Below, one piece after another: positions 25,567-35,004 of a DNA stretch of 64,000 nt. The notes beneath the pieces were generated by a model, which did not search any database, had not been told where the DNA came from, and saw only the letters and a program-made list of their open reading frames with translations. The stretch lies in contig SUWH01000005.1 of the NCBI GenBank assembly GCA_015061605.1, positions 1 to 64,000 of the forward strand, given 5' to 3'. This DNA comes from Lentisphaerota bacterium (GTDB taxonomy: Bacteria; Verrucomicrobiota; Lentisphaeria; Victivallales; Victivallaceae). The position numbers were made by a program, and so were the translations under genes. Within the stretch, counting starts at the first letter, position 1. Every line of letters begins with the position of its first letter.

Positions 25567-26886
25567 TTACGATCTGCGGCGGCGGTGAAAGCGGGGACGG
25601 CGCATGGCAATATTGAGCAGGCTCATCAGCACCGGCAATGAAAGCAGCTGTGCTGCCGCTGTAACGTAAAATACTCCGTTGATGGTGGTACACATATAGA
25701 TGTATCCGCCCAGCAGAGCGGCCAGCATCACGCCGCTGGAGTTCATACAGCTTGAAAACCCGAAAACAACCCCGCGTTTGCGTTTCGGGGTGACCAGCGA
25801 AAGCACTTTCTGCAGAACCGGGTGAAATCCTCCCGCTGCAATATACAGCAGCGACCGTCCGGCGGCAAAGGTAATCAAACTTCCGGCAAAACCCTGAACG
25901 ATCAATGCCAACGCTGAAACCGTAAGTGCCGGGATCAGGATTTTTTTCGGTGAATAACGGTCACTCAACCATCCGGAAACCACGCCGGAAATAACAGAAG
26001 CTATTCCCACAAAAGCACTGACGATACCGGTCCAGTAGGCTGCTTTTTCTTTGCCTGCAAGCTCTTCGATCTTGAGTGCGATGTAAGGAGCTTCCAGAGA
26101 ACGAACCGTTCCCATAAGCAGAAATAATCCCATCATGATCCATACGGCATTGGTGAATGACGGCAGGATATTCTGGATGCCGTGCTGTTTGATCCGGTGC
26201 GGAGCCGCTTTTGCCCTGACCGGATTGTCTCTGGTAAAAAGTATGGCGATGCCGGCAATAAAATAGAGTATGCCGCAGAGCCAGAATGAAGCAAGAAATC
26301 CGTATTTGTCGATGATAAGACCTCCGGCAACATTGCCCAGAACCACGCCTCCCCAGTAGCTCGTGGTAAGTGAGCCGAGCGCAAACCCCTGCTTGTCATC
26401 GGGAACAGTTCGCACGATCATCACCTGTGAGGCAGCGCTCGTTCCGGCACAGGCGGCGGAGAGAAAGCGTAATGCGATCAGCAGTCCGACCGCTGTCACC
26501 CACGGAAACCAGTTTGAAAGCCACCCGGCCATGTTTTTGACATATCCCATCGGAATGAAGATAAAACAGGTGAGAAATGTTCCGCGCAGCAGCATCGGTT
26601 TCACGCCGAAGCGGTCAGAAAGTTTTCCCCAGATCGGACAGAATATTGCATACGCCATACTGCCGAAAAAACTGAAAAGCGCAACTGCACGTCCGACCTC
26701 CGACTTTACCGTGATCCCGAGCTCCTGCGTGATAAACAGCGGGATGAAAGGAACCAGTGCGGCAAACCCGGCAAGAACCAATATCTGTGAAAACCACAGA
26801 CAGATCAGATTGACTACCCAGTAATTTTGCGGAACTTTATCATTTCCGGCAGGTATGATGTTTTCGGATGAAACAGGTGTACTCAT
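25567..26886 (-). CDS. MFS transporter
   Basis: 439 aa, 12-TM pattern, GKLSDRFGVKPML and SGWLSDRYSPKKIL motifs. Confidence 0.9.
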   Translation of the reverse strand: MSTPVSSENIIPAGNDKVPQNYWVVNLICLWFSQILVLAGFAALVPFIPLFITQELGITVKSEVGRAVALFSFFGSMAYAIFCPIWGKLSDRFGVKPMLLRGTFLTCFIFIPMGYVKNMAGWLSNWFPWVTAVGLLIALRFLSAACAGTSAASQVMIVRTVPDDKQGFALGSLTTSYWGGVVLGNVAGGLIIDKYGFLASFWLCGILYFIAGIAILFTRDNPVRAKAAPHRIKQHGIQNILPSFTNAVWIMMGLFLLMGTVRSLEAPYIALKIEELAGKEKAAYWTGIVSAFVGIASVISGVVSGWLSDRYSPKKILIPALTVSALALIVQGFAGSLITFAAGRSLLYIAAGGFHPVLQKVLSLVTPKRKRGVVFGFSSCMNSSGVMLAALLGGYIYMCTTINGVFYVTAAAQLLSLPVLMSLLNIAMRRPRFHRRRRS

Positions 26887-26961
26887 TTTTATTCTCTGAA
26901 GATATTTGTTGATAAAATCCTATAATATATCTCCAAAAAGGTGAATATTCAAGCCTTTGAA

Positions 26962-26990
26962 TAAAAAAAGCACCGCCGTGATGACGGTGC
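26962..26990 (-). terminator. Rho-independent terminator downstream of the Pro-rich gene/recN operon
   Basis: Minus strand: GCACCGTCATCACGGCGGTGC followed by TTTTTTT. Confidence 0.8.
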
Positions 26991-27012
26991 AAATCATTTT
27001 ACAGAAGTTTAT

Positions 27013-27546
27013 TCAGCGTTTCATGCGTTTGTCCGGGATACGGTGATGGGGAATGAACTTCTGACGTCTCCGTATCTTGATGATCTTAACATCATCGAAA
27101 CCGGCTTTTTTAAGTTCGCTGATGGCAAAATCAAGACGGGCAGCGTTGACGTCATCTTCAACTTTTATCTGGATGAATGGACGCGGACGGTCATATCTGA
27201 TCATACGGATCTTATCGCGCAGCTCCTTTATGCCGACAATGCGCTGTTCAAAGATGATCGCATTATCGGCATTGAGCTGAATAGTGTAGGTGTTGCGCAT
27301 CGGATGATATTCGACCGGTCTGTCCACGATTATCACCTGCGGTTTCGGAGGCTGCGGTTTGGCAGGCTGATGTTTCGGCGGCTGCGGTTTAACTTGCGGT
27401 TTTCCGGGTTTTTTATCGTGATCCGGTTTGGCAGGCTGATGTTTCGGCGGCTGCGGTTTAACTTGCTGCTTGGGCGGCGGGGGCGCTGCGACCGTCAGCG
27501 TTGCGGCAGCGATAACGGCAGTTGCAGTCAAAAGATTTTTTTTCAT
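27013..27546 (-). CDS. Secreted Pro/Lys-rich repeat protein
   Basis: Signal peptide MKKNLLTATAVIAAATLTVAAPPPP; duplicated QVKPQPPKHQPAKP; ATGA overlap with the upstream PHP gene. Confidence 0.8.
   Translation of the reverse strand: MKKNLLTATAVIAAATLTVAAPPPPKQQVKPQPPKHQPAKPDHDKKPGKPQVKPQPPKHQPAKPQPPKPQVIIVDRPVEYHPMRNTYTIQLNADNAIIFEQRIVGIKELRDKIRMIRYDRPRPFIQIKVEDDVNAARLDFAISELKKAGFDDVKIIKIRRRQKFIPHHRIPDKRMKR
27355..27466 (-). repeat. In-frame 43-bp direct repeat, period 69 bp
   Basis: CGGTTTGGCAGGCTGATGTTTCGGCGGCTGCGGTTTAACTTGC at 27355..27397 and 27424..27466. Confidence 0.9.
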
Positions 27547-28475
27547 AATAATTCTCCTTTCTTTGGAAATGTTACCGGATTGCTCCAGGCCATCTTTCCT
27601 GAAGCATCGGTTATCTGACAACGGAAATAGGCATCGGGGGCAAATTCTGAAACATCAGCCCGGATACTGGTGACGACTTCTCCGGTACCTTCGCCTTCAA
27701 AGTTGGGAACCATGCCCAGAACCCCTCTGGAACGTTTGCTGACCAGTATTGCCGAGGTGCAGGGCGAAAATTCCGCTTCAAAAATTCTGCCGTCAAAACT
27801 TATTTTTGAAAATTCCGGTCCCTGCGTGGCATAGAAATTTCCTGATTTAAGAGCCGCAACAAGTGATCCGACGGAATTATCTTTGGCACAGATCACCGTC
27901 CAGTTGCGGAAAAGGTCGCGCGGCCGGTGGGAGTCGTCAACTGCCAGCGCCGGATAAGTTTTTCCGGCATCGAGCAGTTCATCCCAGATCTGCATATTGA
28001 ATTCTTTGCCGATGTAGCGGGTGGAGGTGTTGCTCACTTCGATACCGGTGACACCGTTCAAGCTCAATACTTCTGCTGAAGTAAATCCGCACCAGTAGGG
28101 GTGGGCGACGTAGATCATGCCGCCGGTACTGTTCACCAGATCGATTATATCCTGCGCGTTTTCCGGAAAACCTTCGGGGATTTCGGGACTTGCATTGAGA
28201 GCCAGCAGGTGCCATTTTATGTCGCGCGGCCCCATGGGGTGAAGTTCCATACCGGGGATGAGGGTCATGCCTTTGGCATCCAGTTTGGATAAATCATTAT
28301 GTTTGCCGTGGTCGGTGAGAGAAAGCACCTGATAACCGCGCGCCGCATACTGGTCGATCTGCTGCTGCGGGGTGAATTTGCCGTCACTGGTGGTGGAGTG
28401 GGTGTGCAAATTGGCTTTGAAAACCTGAAGTTTTTCTGCCGCTTTGCCGGGATATTGTAAAATAATTTCAGCCAT
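27543..28475 (-). CDS. PHP-domain metal-dependent phosphoesterase
   Basis: FKANLHTHSTTSDGKFTP, LSLTDHGKHND, YVAHPYWCGF, ALAVDDSHRP. Confidence 0.88.
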   Translation of the reverse strand: MAEIILQYPGKAAEKLQVFKANLHTHSTTSDGKFTPQQQIDQYAARGYQVLSLTDHGKHNDLSKLDAKGMTLIPGMELHPMGPRDIKWHLLALNASPEIPEGFPENAQDIIDLVNSTGGMIYVAHPYWCGFTSAEVLSLNGVTGIEVSNTSTRYIGKEFNMQIWDELLDAGKTYPALAVDDSHRPRDLFRNWTVICAKDNSVGSLVAALKSGNFYATQGPEFSKISFDGRIFEAEFSPCTSAILVSKRSRGVLGMVPNFEGEGTGEVVTSIRADVSEFAPDAYFRCQITDASGKMAWSNPVTFPKKGELL

Positions 28476-28489
28476 AAATAGACCTCTTT

Positions 28490-30151
28490 TTATTTTTGTT
28501 TAAGTGATGTCAATAATTCTCTGGCGTGGCGCAAAGCGGATTCTCCTCCGCCGAGCATTCTGCCCAGTTCCTCTGCCGGATCGTCCAGTTTGCGTATTTT
28601 GGAAAAGGTACGTCCGTCCACAGTGGATTTTTCCACTTTGAAGTGTTCCTGCGCCCGGGCGGCAACTTGAGCGAGGTGGGATATACAGATGATCTGCCGC
28701 TTTTCTCCAAGTGAACAGAGTTCATTGCCGACTTTGTTGGCGGTCTCTCCGCCGATATTCATGTCGATCTCGTCAAAGATGACGGTTGGCACCGCATCGG
28801 CATCGGCGAGGACGGTTTTCAATGCGAGCATCAACCGGGAAAGTTCACCGCTGCTGGCGATTTTGCGCAGCGACCGCAACTCTTCACCTTTGTTGGCTGA
28901 AAACATGAGTTCAAGGTGATCCATTCCGTTGGCATTTGGAGCGACTGCGGTAAATTCCGGAGCAAGTTCAGCCGACGCAAAACCGATGGCGCGCAATTTT
29001 TTTACCGCCAGAGCCAGAAATTTGTCCGCCGACTTTTTGCGCGCGCTTGAAAGTTTCTCTGCGGCAAGGCGCAACTCATTTTGCAATGCTTTTTCTGCGG
29101 CATCGAATTCGTCGCGTTTCTGTTGGGCTTTCTGAAATTCAGCCAGACGCTCCCGCGCAGTATCGCGAGCTTCAAGAAGCTGTTCCAGAGTCGGTCCGTA
29201 ACGGCGTTTGAGGGTGTATATTTCGCTTAAGCGCGCTTCGATGGCATTGAGGGCCTCCGGATCGAGTTCGACTTTGTCCGGCAGAAGCGATATGGCGTTG
29301 GAAAGTTCCACCAGATTGTTCTGCAATTCTGAACACTGCCCGGGCAAATCTCCGGTAAGTGCTGGATCTATGCGTTCAAGTTCAGTAAGCGTACGGAAAA
29401 CTTCACCCAGTTTGTCCGCAATGCTGTTTTCCCCCTCGGTGAGCATATCGGTCAGAAAATTGGAATCTTCCAGAATCTGGCGGGCATTTGCCCCGCGCCG
29501 CTGTTTCCCGGCAAGCTCTTCGTCTTCATTTGGCGCGGGGTTGACTCCATTGATCTCTTCGAGCATCAATTGGAGCCGGTCGGCTTCGGTAGTGTCCGGC
29601 AGATCGGCTTCAAAGGCGGCGCGTTCCTTTGCCAGATCGGAAATTTTGCGGCAGACAGCGGCACATTCCGCTTTTAAATCTGTACATCCGGCGTAGTTGT
29701 CCAAAAGCTCCAGCTGCCGCGCCGGGATGGTGAGAGAGATTTGTTCATTTGCGCCGTGGCGGTCGACCAGAAAGGCTCCAATTTGCGAGAGCAGTTTGGA
29801 ACTTACCGGAGTATCATCGACAAAGTTTCGTATGGAAGTGTGGGTGATGACTCTCCGCAAAGTAAGTTCACTGAAATCCTCCGGAATATCCAGACCGCCG
29901 GTTTCAAAAATTTCTTTCAGCGGCTCCTGCAGCGCCGGGGGGATGGTGAATATCCCGGACAAGGTACAGCGGTCGCATCCGGTGCGGATGCTTCCTTTTC
30001 CACCGCGCCCGCCGCAGAGAAGTTCGATCGCTGCCATGACGATGGATTTGCCGGCACCGGATTCGCCGGTGACGACGGTGAAGCCGCCATTGAATTCAAT
30101 TTCACTGCTTTCAATAAGCGCGTAATTGGTTATTTTGAGAAAACTCAGCAT
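28490..30151 (-). CDS. recN: DNA repair protein RecN
   Basis: NYALIESSEIEFNGGFTVVTGESGAGKSIVMAAIELLCGGR; IFDEIDMNIGGETANKVG; CISHLAQVAARAQEHFKVEK. Confidence 0.95.
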   Translation of the reverse strand: MLSFLKITNYALIESSEIEFNGGFTVVTGESGAGKSIVMAAIELLCGGRGGKGSIRTGCDRCTLSGIFTIPPALQEPLKEIFETGGLDIPEDFSELTLRRVITHTSIRNFVDDTPVSSKLLSQIGAFLVDRHGANEQISLTIPARQLELLDNYAGCTDLKAECAAVCRKISDLAKERAAFEADLPDTTEADRLQLMLEEINGVNPAPNEDEELAGKQRRGANARQILEDSNFLTDMLTEGENSIADKLGEVFRTLTELERIDPALTGDLPGQCSELQNNLVELSNAISLLPDKVELDPEALNAIEARLSEIYTLKRRYGPTLEQLLEARDTARERLAEFQKAQQKRDEFDAAEKALQNELRLAAEKLSSARKKSADKFLALAVKKLRAIGFASAELAPEFTAVAPNANGMDHLELMFSANKGEELRSLRKIASSGELSRLMLALKTVLADADAVPTVIFDEIDMNIGGETANKVGNELCSLGEKRQIICISHLAQVAARAQEHFKVEKSTVDGRTFSKIRKLDDPAEELGRMLGGGESALRHARELLTSLKQK

Positions 30152-30157
30152 CGTTGT

Positions 30158-31387
30158 TTACTCCGTCCGGGTAAGCAGAGTGTAGAGCAAGGTCAAAGCT
30201 TTTTCCACCGCACGCTCCCGTATGGCGCGCCGTCCGCCGCGCAAACGGAGTTCTTCGGTAAGAGTGACTCCGTTGACACACGCTGAAACATAGACCAGAC
30301 CGACCGGTTTTTCCGGAGTGCCGCCGTCGGGACCTGCGATGCCGGTGGTGCTGACGGCGCAATCGGTTTTCATCAGCGCGGCACAGCCTTTTACCATTGC
30401 TTCGGAACACTGACTGCTTACGGCGCCGTAATTATCCAGAATATCCTGCGGTACATTGAGGACGGAGGATTTTACTTCATTGGCATAGGCGGTGATGCTT
30501 CCTTTGAATACTGCCGAAGCTCCCGGGAGCGTGACAAAGCGGTTGGCGACCAGTCCGCCGGTACAGGATTCTGCACAGCTTACGGTCATGTTGCGTTCTT
30601 TGAGCAGTTTGATCAGATACTCCGCCATGTCGAATTCCCCGGCAGGAAGCGTGGGGCAATCAAGCGCGTTGCGGGCGATGATCAATGCTTCATCGACCAC
30701 TTCCTGCGTGTTGCCGGAGAGAAATATCCTCGTTCCACCGGCACCGGCGGCACAGGCGACTTCGACCGGAAATCCGGTCAGAGCTTTTTCCACCGGGTTG
30801 AATACCATCGATTCTCCGGCACAGCAGAGAAAACCGGCGGTGATAAGTTTTTGCGGGTGAGCTTCCAGCAGTTTGGGGAGCAATGAGGCTTTCACCATCG
30901 GTTCAAATTCATGCGGAGGGCCGGGAAGCAGGAAAAGTTTCCGCATTTTACCGCCGAAAAAGGTTTCAAATCCGATCCCCGAAGCGCTGCCGACCGGGTT
31001 CGGCATGAAAAATCCATCCTCCGGAACGCGAGCCTGACGGAACTGGGTTTTCGGACAGCGGCCGGGATGGTGGAAGTTCCAGAAGGTCTGCACTTTGTCT
31101 TTGAGTTCAGCGTTCTCCAACAGCTTCCGGTCGAAGAAGCGGGCGACGGTGTCCAGAGTCAAATCATCGGTCGTTGGCCCCAGACCGCCGGAGATGATGA
31201 GCGTGTCGGCAACTTCCAGAGCATCGCCGATCGCCTGAATGAGTTCTGAAGCGTGGTCGCCTACGGTGATCTCCAGCGCGGGCGGCAGACCGCAGGCGGC
31301 AAGCTCTTTACCCAGATAGGCGAGATTGGTATTTACGGCACTGCCTTTCAACAGTTCAGTACCGGTACAAATTACTGCGATAGACAT
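30158..31387 (-). CDS. cinA: CinA family protein (N-terminal MoaB-like + C-terminal nicotinamide-nucleotide amidase domain)
   Basis: ICTGTELLKGSAVNTN, SGGLGPTTDDLT, AESCTGGLVANRFVTLPGAS, TTGIAGPDGGTPEKPVGLVYV. Confidence 0.95.
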   Translation of the reverse strand: MSIAVICTGTELLKGSAVNTNLAYLGKELAACGLPPALEITVGDHASELIQAIGDALEVADTLIISGGLGPTTDDLTLDTVARFFDRKLLENAELKDKVQTFWNFHHPGRCPKTQFRQARVPEDGFFMPNPVGSASGIGFETFFGGKMRKLFLLPGPPHEFEPMVKASLLPKLLEAHPQKLITAGFLCCAGESMVFNPVEKALTGFPVEVACAAGAGGTRIFLSGNTQEVVDEALIIARNALDCPTLPAGEFDMAEYLIKLLKERNMTVSCAESCTGGLVANRFVTLPGASAVFKGSITAYANEVKSSVLNVPQDILDNYGAVSSQCSEAMVKGCAALMKTDCAVSTTGIAGPDGGTPEKPVGLVYVSACVNGVTLTEELRLRGGRRAIRERAVEKALTLLYTLLTRTE

Positions 31388-31392
31388 GATTT

Positions 31393-31887
31393 TTACTGCA
31401 AAGATTTACGGATTTTTTCCACAATGTTTGTCGTTGAAAATCCTTCGACAAACGGCATAAAAACGATTTTACTGTTACCTTTGAGCAAAGCGGCGCGTTC
31501 TCCGGCATCAAGGGATTCCAGAGTGTAGTCGCCGGCTTTGACGTAGACATCAGGTTCAAGTGCCGCCAGCTCCCGGTCACAGCGCGGCGAATCGAATACT
31601 ATCACCTTTGAAACCGATTCCAATGCTCCCAGCATATAGGCGCGCGGGACTTGCGGAACCAACGGCCGCGTCGGACCTTTGAGCGCGGAAACAGATGCAT
31701 CGGAATTGATCAGTACCCAGAGTTCATCGCCCTGTTTTGCCGCTTCGTAAAGATAGCTGGCGTGGCCCATGTGGAGCAGATCGAAACAGCCGTTGGTGAC
31801 GACCAGAGTACGCTTCTGCTTTTTGAGTTCAGCGCGCAGAGCGACCGCTTCATCAAGAGTCAGAAGTGCGGAGGCGGGATCTTTCAT
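31393..31887 (-). CDS. rfaE2: D-glycero-beta-D-manno-heptose 1-phosphate adenylyltransferase (HldE/RfaE C-terminal type)
   Basis: VVTNGCFDLLHMGHASYLYEAAKQGD, VKAGDYTLESLDAGERA, VEGFSTTNIVEKI. Confidence 0.9.
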   Translation of the reverse strand: MKDPASALLTLDEAVALRAELKKQKRTLVVTNGCFDLLHMGHASYLYEAAKQGDELWVLINSDASVSALKGPTRPLVPQVPRAYMLGALESVSKVIVFDSPRCDRELAALEPDVYVKAGDYTLESLDAGERAALLKGNSKIVFMPFVEGFSTTNIVEKIRKSLQ

Positions 31888-31893
31888 AGCTCC

Positions 31894-32358
31894 TTACTCC
31901 TGAACCGGACGGACTTTCACTCCGGCTTCCGCCAGAAGTTTCATCGAAACGTCATCGATGCTGTACCGGGCATGGTAAACAACTTCAACGATCCCCGCGT
32001 TGATGATCATTTTTGCACAGAGCAGACACGGGCTGAAAGTGGTGTACAAGGTGCATCCCTTGACTGCAATACCATTGTAAGCCGCCTGAACGATGGCGTT
32101 CTCTTCGGCGTGGCTGCACAGGCACTGGTGAAGTCCTTCACCGGAGGGGACATTGGAATTACAGCGCGGACAACCGCCGTCGGAACAGTTCTTCACCCCG
32201 CGCGGCGTGCCGTTGTACCCGGTCGAAACCACCTGTTTGTCACGAACCAGTACGGCGGCGACCTGACGGCGGGAACAATTACTGCGTGAAGCGGCAACAT
32301 GGGCGATGTCCATAAAATAGCGATCCCATGACGGACGTTGTCTTTTTTCAGTTTCCAT
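31894..32358 (-). CDS. dCMP deaminase family protein
   Basis: CSHAEENAIVQAAYNG, TLYTTFSPCLLCAKMIINAGI. Confidence 0.93.
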   Translation of the reverse strand: METEKRQRPSWDRYFMDIAHVAASRSNCSRRQVAAVLVRDKQVVSTGYNGTPRGVKNCSDGGCPRCNSNVPSGEGLHQCLCSHAEENAIVQAAYNGIAVKGCTLYTTFSPCLLCAKMIINAGIVEVVYHARYSIDDVSMKLLAEAGVKVRPVQE

Positions 32359-32550
32359 AAGAGTACACCATATTTTCAGTTATTGTTTCATTTCCTGTTA
32401 AAATCTTTACTGCGGCGGCGCATTGCAGCAGCGTTTTTTTTTATATCAGTTTTGACAAATCATTCTTGCGTAGTATATTATGCTGTTGTAATAAAAGTTG
32501 TCCCAATTAAAGTTATCAGCGTTTTACGAAATTCAGAATATTACCTGTTT

Positions 32551-33426
32551 TTAATTGACTTTAAACATCCAGAACATATTCCAGATAAATTTCCCGGCGA
32601 ATATCCAGATCAGAGTTCCGGCGGCAAGGAATGGACCAAGCGGGATTTTGATCCGGGAAAAGGGATTTTTCAAAACCGCCGCCATAACTGCACCGTAAAC
32701 TGTTCCGGTGAACGAGGCGAAAAAGAGCGAAAAAAACGCTCCGGCAAATCCGGTAAGTATTCCTGCGGTGAGGATATATTTTACATCTCCCCAGCCCATG
32801 ACCTCCTTTTTCGTGATGATTTTTCCGGCAACGGCAAACAGCGCAAGGAAAATCGCCGGAACTGCGCCGGAAAGGAGCGTCGTCAGTAATCCGTTGTACC
32901 AAACGGTATGTTCTCCCCAGACTTCCGGGAAAAATCCAACCGCCAGCAATCCGGCGATGGAACAGGGATAACTCAATTTGTCCGGAATTATCCGGTGTTC
33001 AGCATCGATCCAGCTGATGCCGACCGCATAAAATATGGCGATCCATGACAGCAGGATGTAAGCGCGCGGAAGCTGCTGCAATCCGGCGGAAAGCACCGCT
33101 GCCGTAAACAGTATGCCGCAAATCAGTTCCACAATAAAATAGCGCATGGAATAGTGTTGCTTGCAGCTCCGGCATTTGCCGCCGAGGACGATGTAGCTTA
33201 TCAGAGGCAGATTATCATACCATTTTATCGGCGTATTGCAGCTGCCGCAATGACTGGCGGCTTTGGAAAGTGATTCGCCGCGCGGGATGCGCCAGATGCA
33301 GACATTGAGGAAACTGCCCAGGCAGGAACCGAAAACAAATACCCAGAACAATACGATTATCCAAAGCTGCGGATAACCGATCCCAAGCCGGTAAAACCAG
33401 TCGAATGGTGCAGGGGCCGGAAACAT
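32551..33426 (-). CDS. pilD: Prepilin peptidase / A24 leader peptidase
   Basis: GSFLNVCIWRIPRGES, CGSC...CRSC, IDAEHRIIPDKLSYP, GWGDVKYILTAGILTGF; GGAGG upstream of ATG 33426. Confidence 0.95.
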   Translation of the reverse strand: MFPAPAPFDWFYRLGIGYPQLWIIVLFWVFVFGSCLGSFLNVCIWRIPRGESLSKAASHCGSCNTPIKWYDNLPLISYIVLGGKCRSCKQHYSMRYFIVELICGILFTAAVLSAGLQQLPRAYILLSWIAIFYAVGISWIDAEHRIIPDKLSYPCSIAGLLAVGFFPEVWGEHTVWYNGLLTTLLSGAVPAIFLALFAVAGKIITKKEVMGWGDVKYILTAGILTGFAGAFFSLFFASFTGTVYGAVMAAVLKNPFSRIKIPLGPFLAAGTLIWIFAGKFIWNMFWMFKVN

Positions 33427-33427
33427 T

Positions 33428-34279
33428 TTATACCTCCACGCCGCCGGGCGGCAGTTCAAATCCGGCGCGCATGGCGTCGAGATCAGGCTCTTTATTTGTC
33501 CAGAGCCGGAAACTTTCCGCACCCTGCTGAATGAGCATCTCTCTGCCTCCGGAACAACGGATGCCGAGTGCCGCCGCCTTTTGCAGCAGTTTGGTGTTTT
33601 TATATATGGTATCGAAAATCACCAGATTTTTATTGATTTCAAGCAGCTGCAAATCAATTGGAGGCGGATCACTCTCTTTCAGTCCGAGACTGGTCGCCTG
33701 AATGATGCAGTCGCAAATTTTCAATTCAGCGGCAATGGCATCAGTCTCTCCCGGAGAAGCAAAACCGCAGAAGCACCCGGTCTGCAAGCTGTCGATATCG
33801 TTGATTATTTCAAACGCCTTGCTTGCGGTGCGGTTGACGAATATTATCCGTTTTGCTCCCTCTGCGGCGAAGTGGATCGCGGTCGCCCGTGCCGCACCTC
33901 CCGCGCCGAGAAAGATAAAGTTTTTTCCTTTTACCGTGAGATCGAAGTTGTGCATCAAGGCTCTTTCCAATCCGACACCATCGGTGGAATCTCCGGTAAT
34001 GTGACCATTTCTGATGATCAGGGTATTGACACTTTTGCACTGTTTTGCCCGCAGAGTCAGGGTGTCGGCAAGTTCAGCCGCCATAAGTTTGTGCGGGACA
34101 GTTAAATTGACTCCGGCAAAGTGAGTACGGGCATATTCAAAAAATTCCGGCAGTTCTTCCGGTCTGACATGACGGATGCCGTAGGGTTCTCCCATGCCGC
34201 ACGCTTTGAATGCGGCATTCTGCATTTTTGGCGAACGGCTGTGGGCAACCGGATCGCCAATTACCAAATATTTTATCAT
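33428..34279 (-). CDS. aroE: Shikimate dehydrogenase
   Basis: YLVIGDPVAHSRSPKMQNAAF, GVNLTVPHKL, TDGVGLERAL, FLGAGGAARATA. Confidence 0.95.
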   Translation of the reverse strand: MIKYLVIGDPVAHSRSPKMQNAAFKACGMGEPYGIRHVRPEELPEFFEYARTHFAGVNLTVPHKLMAAELADTLTLRAKQCKSVNTLIIRNGHITGDSTDGVGLERALMHNFDLTVKGKNFIFLGAGGAARATAIHFAAEGAKRIIFVNRTASKAFEIINDIDSLQTGCFCGFASPGETDAIAAELKICDCIIQATSLGLKESDPPPIDLQLLEINKNLVIFDTIYKNTKLLQKAAALGIRCSGGREMLIQQGAESFRLWTNKEPDLDAMRAGFELPPGGVEV

Positions 34280-34395
34280 TTCTTTCTGTCCGGAGGTTGA
34301 AAAATTACCGTTTTGGAGTTAATATACATGAAGTTCATGTTATCTGCAAGAAGTAAAGTGGTCAAAAAACGATAATAATTGGAGATTTTCCGGTA

Positions 34396-34989
34396 ATGAA
34401 ACGATTTTTACTGATTAAGTACGGCATTTTCTGTCTGGCTCTGACAATGATTTTTGGTACGGCCGGCTGCGAGGCTTTCAATGAAGCTTTGCAGGCGGAA
34501 CTGGAATACGGTTCATCAGAAAGCGGCAGCAGTGATGATTTCAAGCCCCGTTTTGTGATGACCGTTTGTGCCATCGTGAAATATCCACGGGCCCAGATGC
34601 TCGAACTCCAGGTCGATTGCAACGGAACGGAAATATGGATCAACCGGAATCAGCTTTTTGACAGCAAGCGCATTGAAAAAGCCCGCGCAGTTCCCCGTCC
34701 CGGCAACCCCGATGTCTGTGATCTTGAGTTCAAACTCGATCCGTTGGGTAAGACCCACTGGCAGATGCTTGTCGCATCCGCCGGAGGTAATGAGGTCGCG
34801 CTGCTGGTCGATCAGCGCTGTGTGGCGACCTTTGTTCCGGAAATGCCGAATGTGGACAGCGACCGGATCGATTGGGTGAAAGTCCGTGCAGGTGTCGATG
34901 CTTATACCGCCAGAGGTATCGTGCGTTATGCTCATAAAAACCATGTTCACTTCAATCCGGATGCCGGAAATTTTTTCCGTTTCCTGTAA
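34396..34989 (+). CDS. Hypothetical lipoprotein
   Basis: MKRFLLIKYGIFCLALTMIFGTAGCEAF lipobox-like signal. Confidence 0.75.
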   Translation: MKRFLLIKYGIFCLALTMIFGTAGCEAFNEALQAELEYGSSESGSSDDFKPRFVMTVCAIVKYPRAQMLELQVDCNGTEIWINRNQLFDSKRIEKARAVPRPGNPDVCDLEFKLDPLGKTHWQMLVASAGGNEVALLVDQRCVATFVPEMPNVDSDRIDWVKVRAGVDAYTARGIVRYAHKNHVHFNPDAGNFFRFL

Positions 34990-35004
34990 AAGCGGCAGAG
35001 TGTT

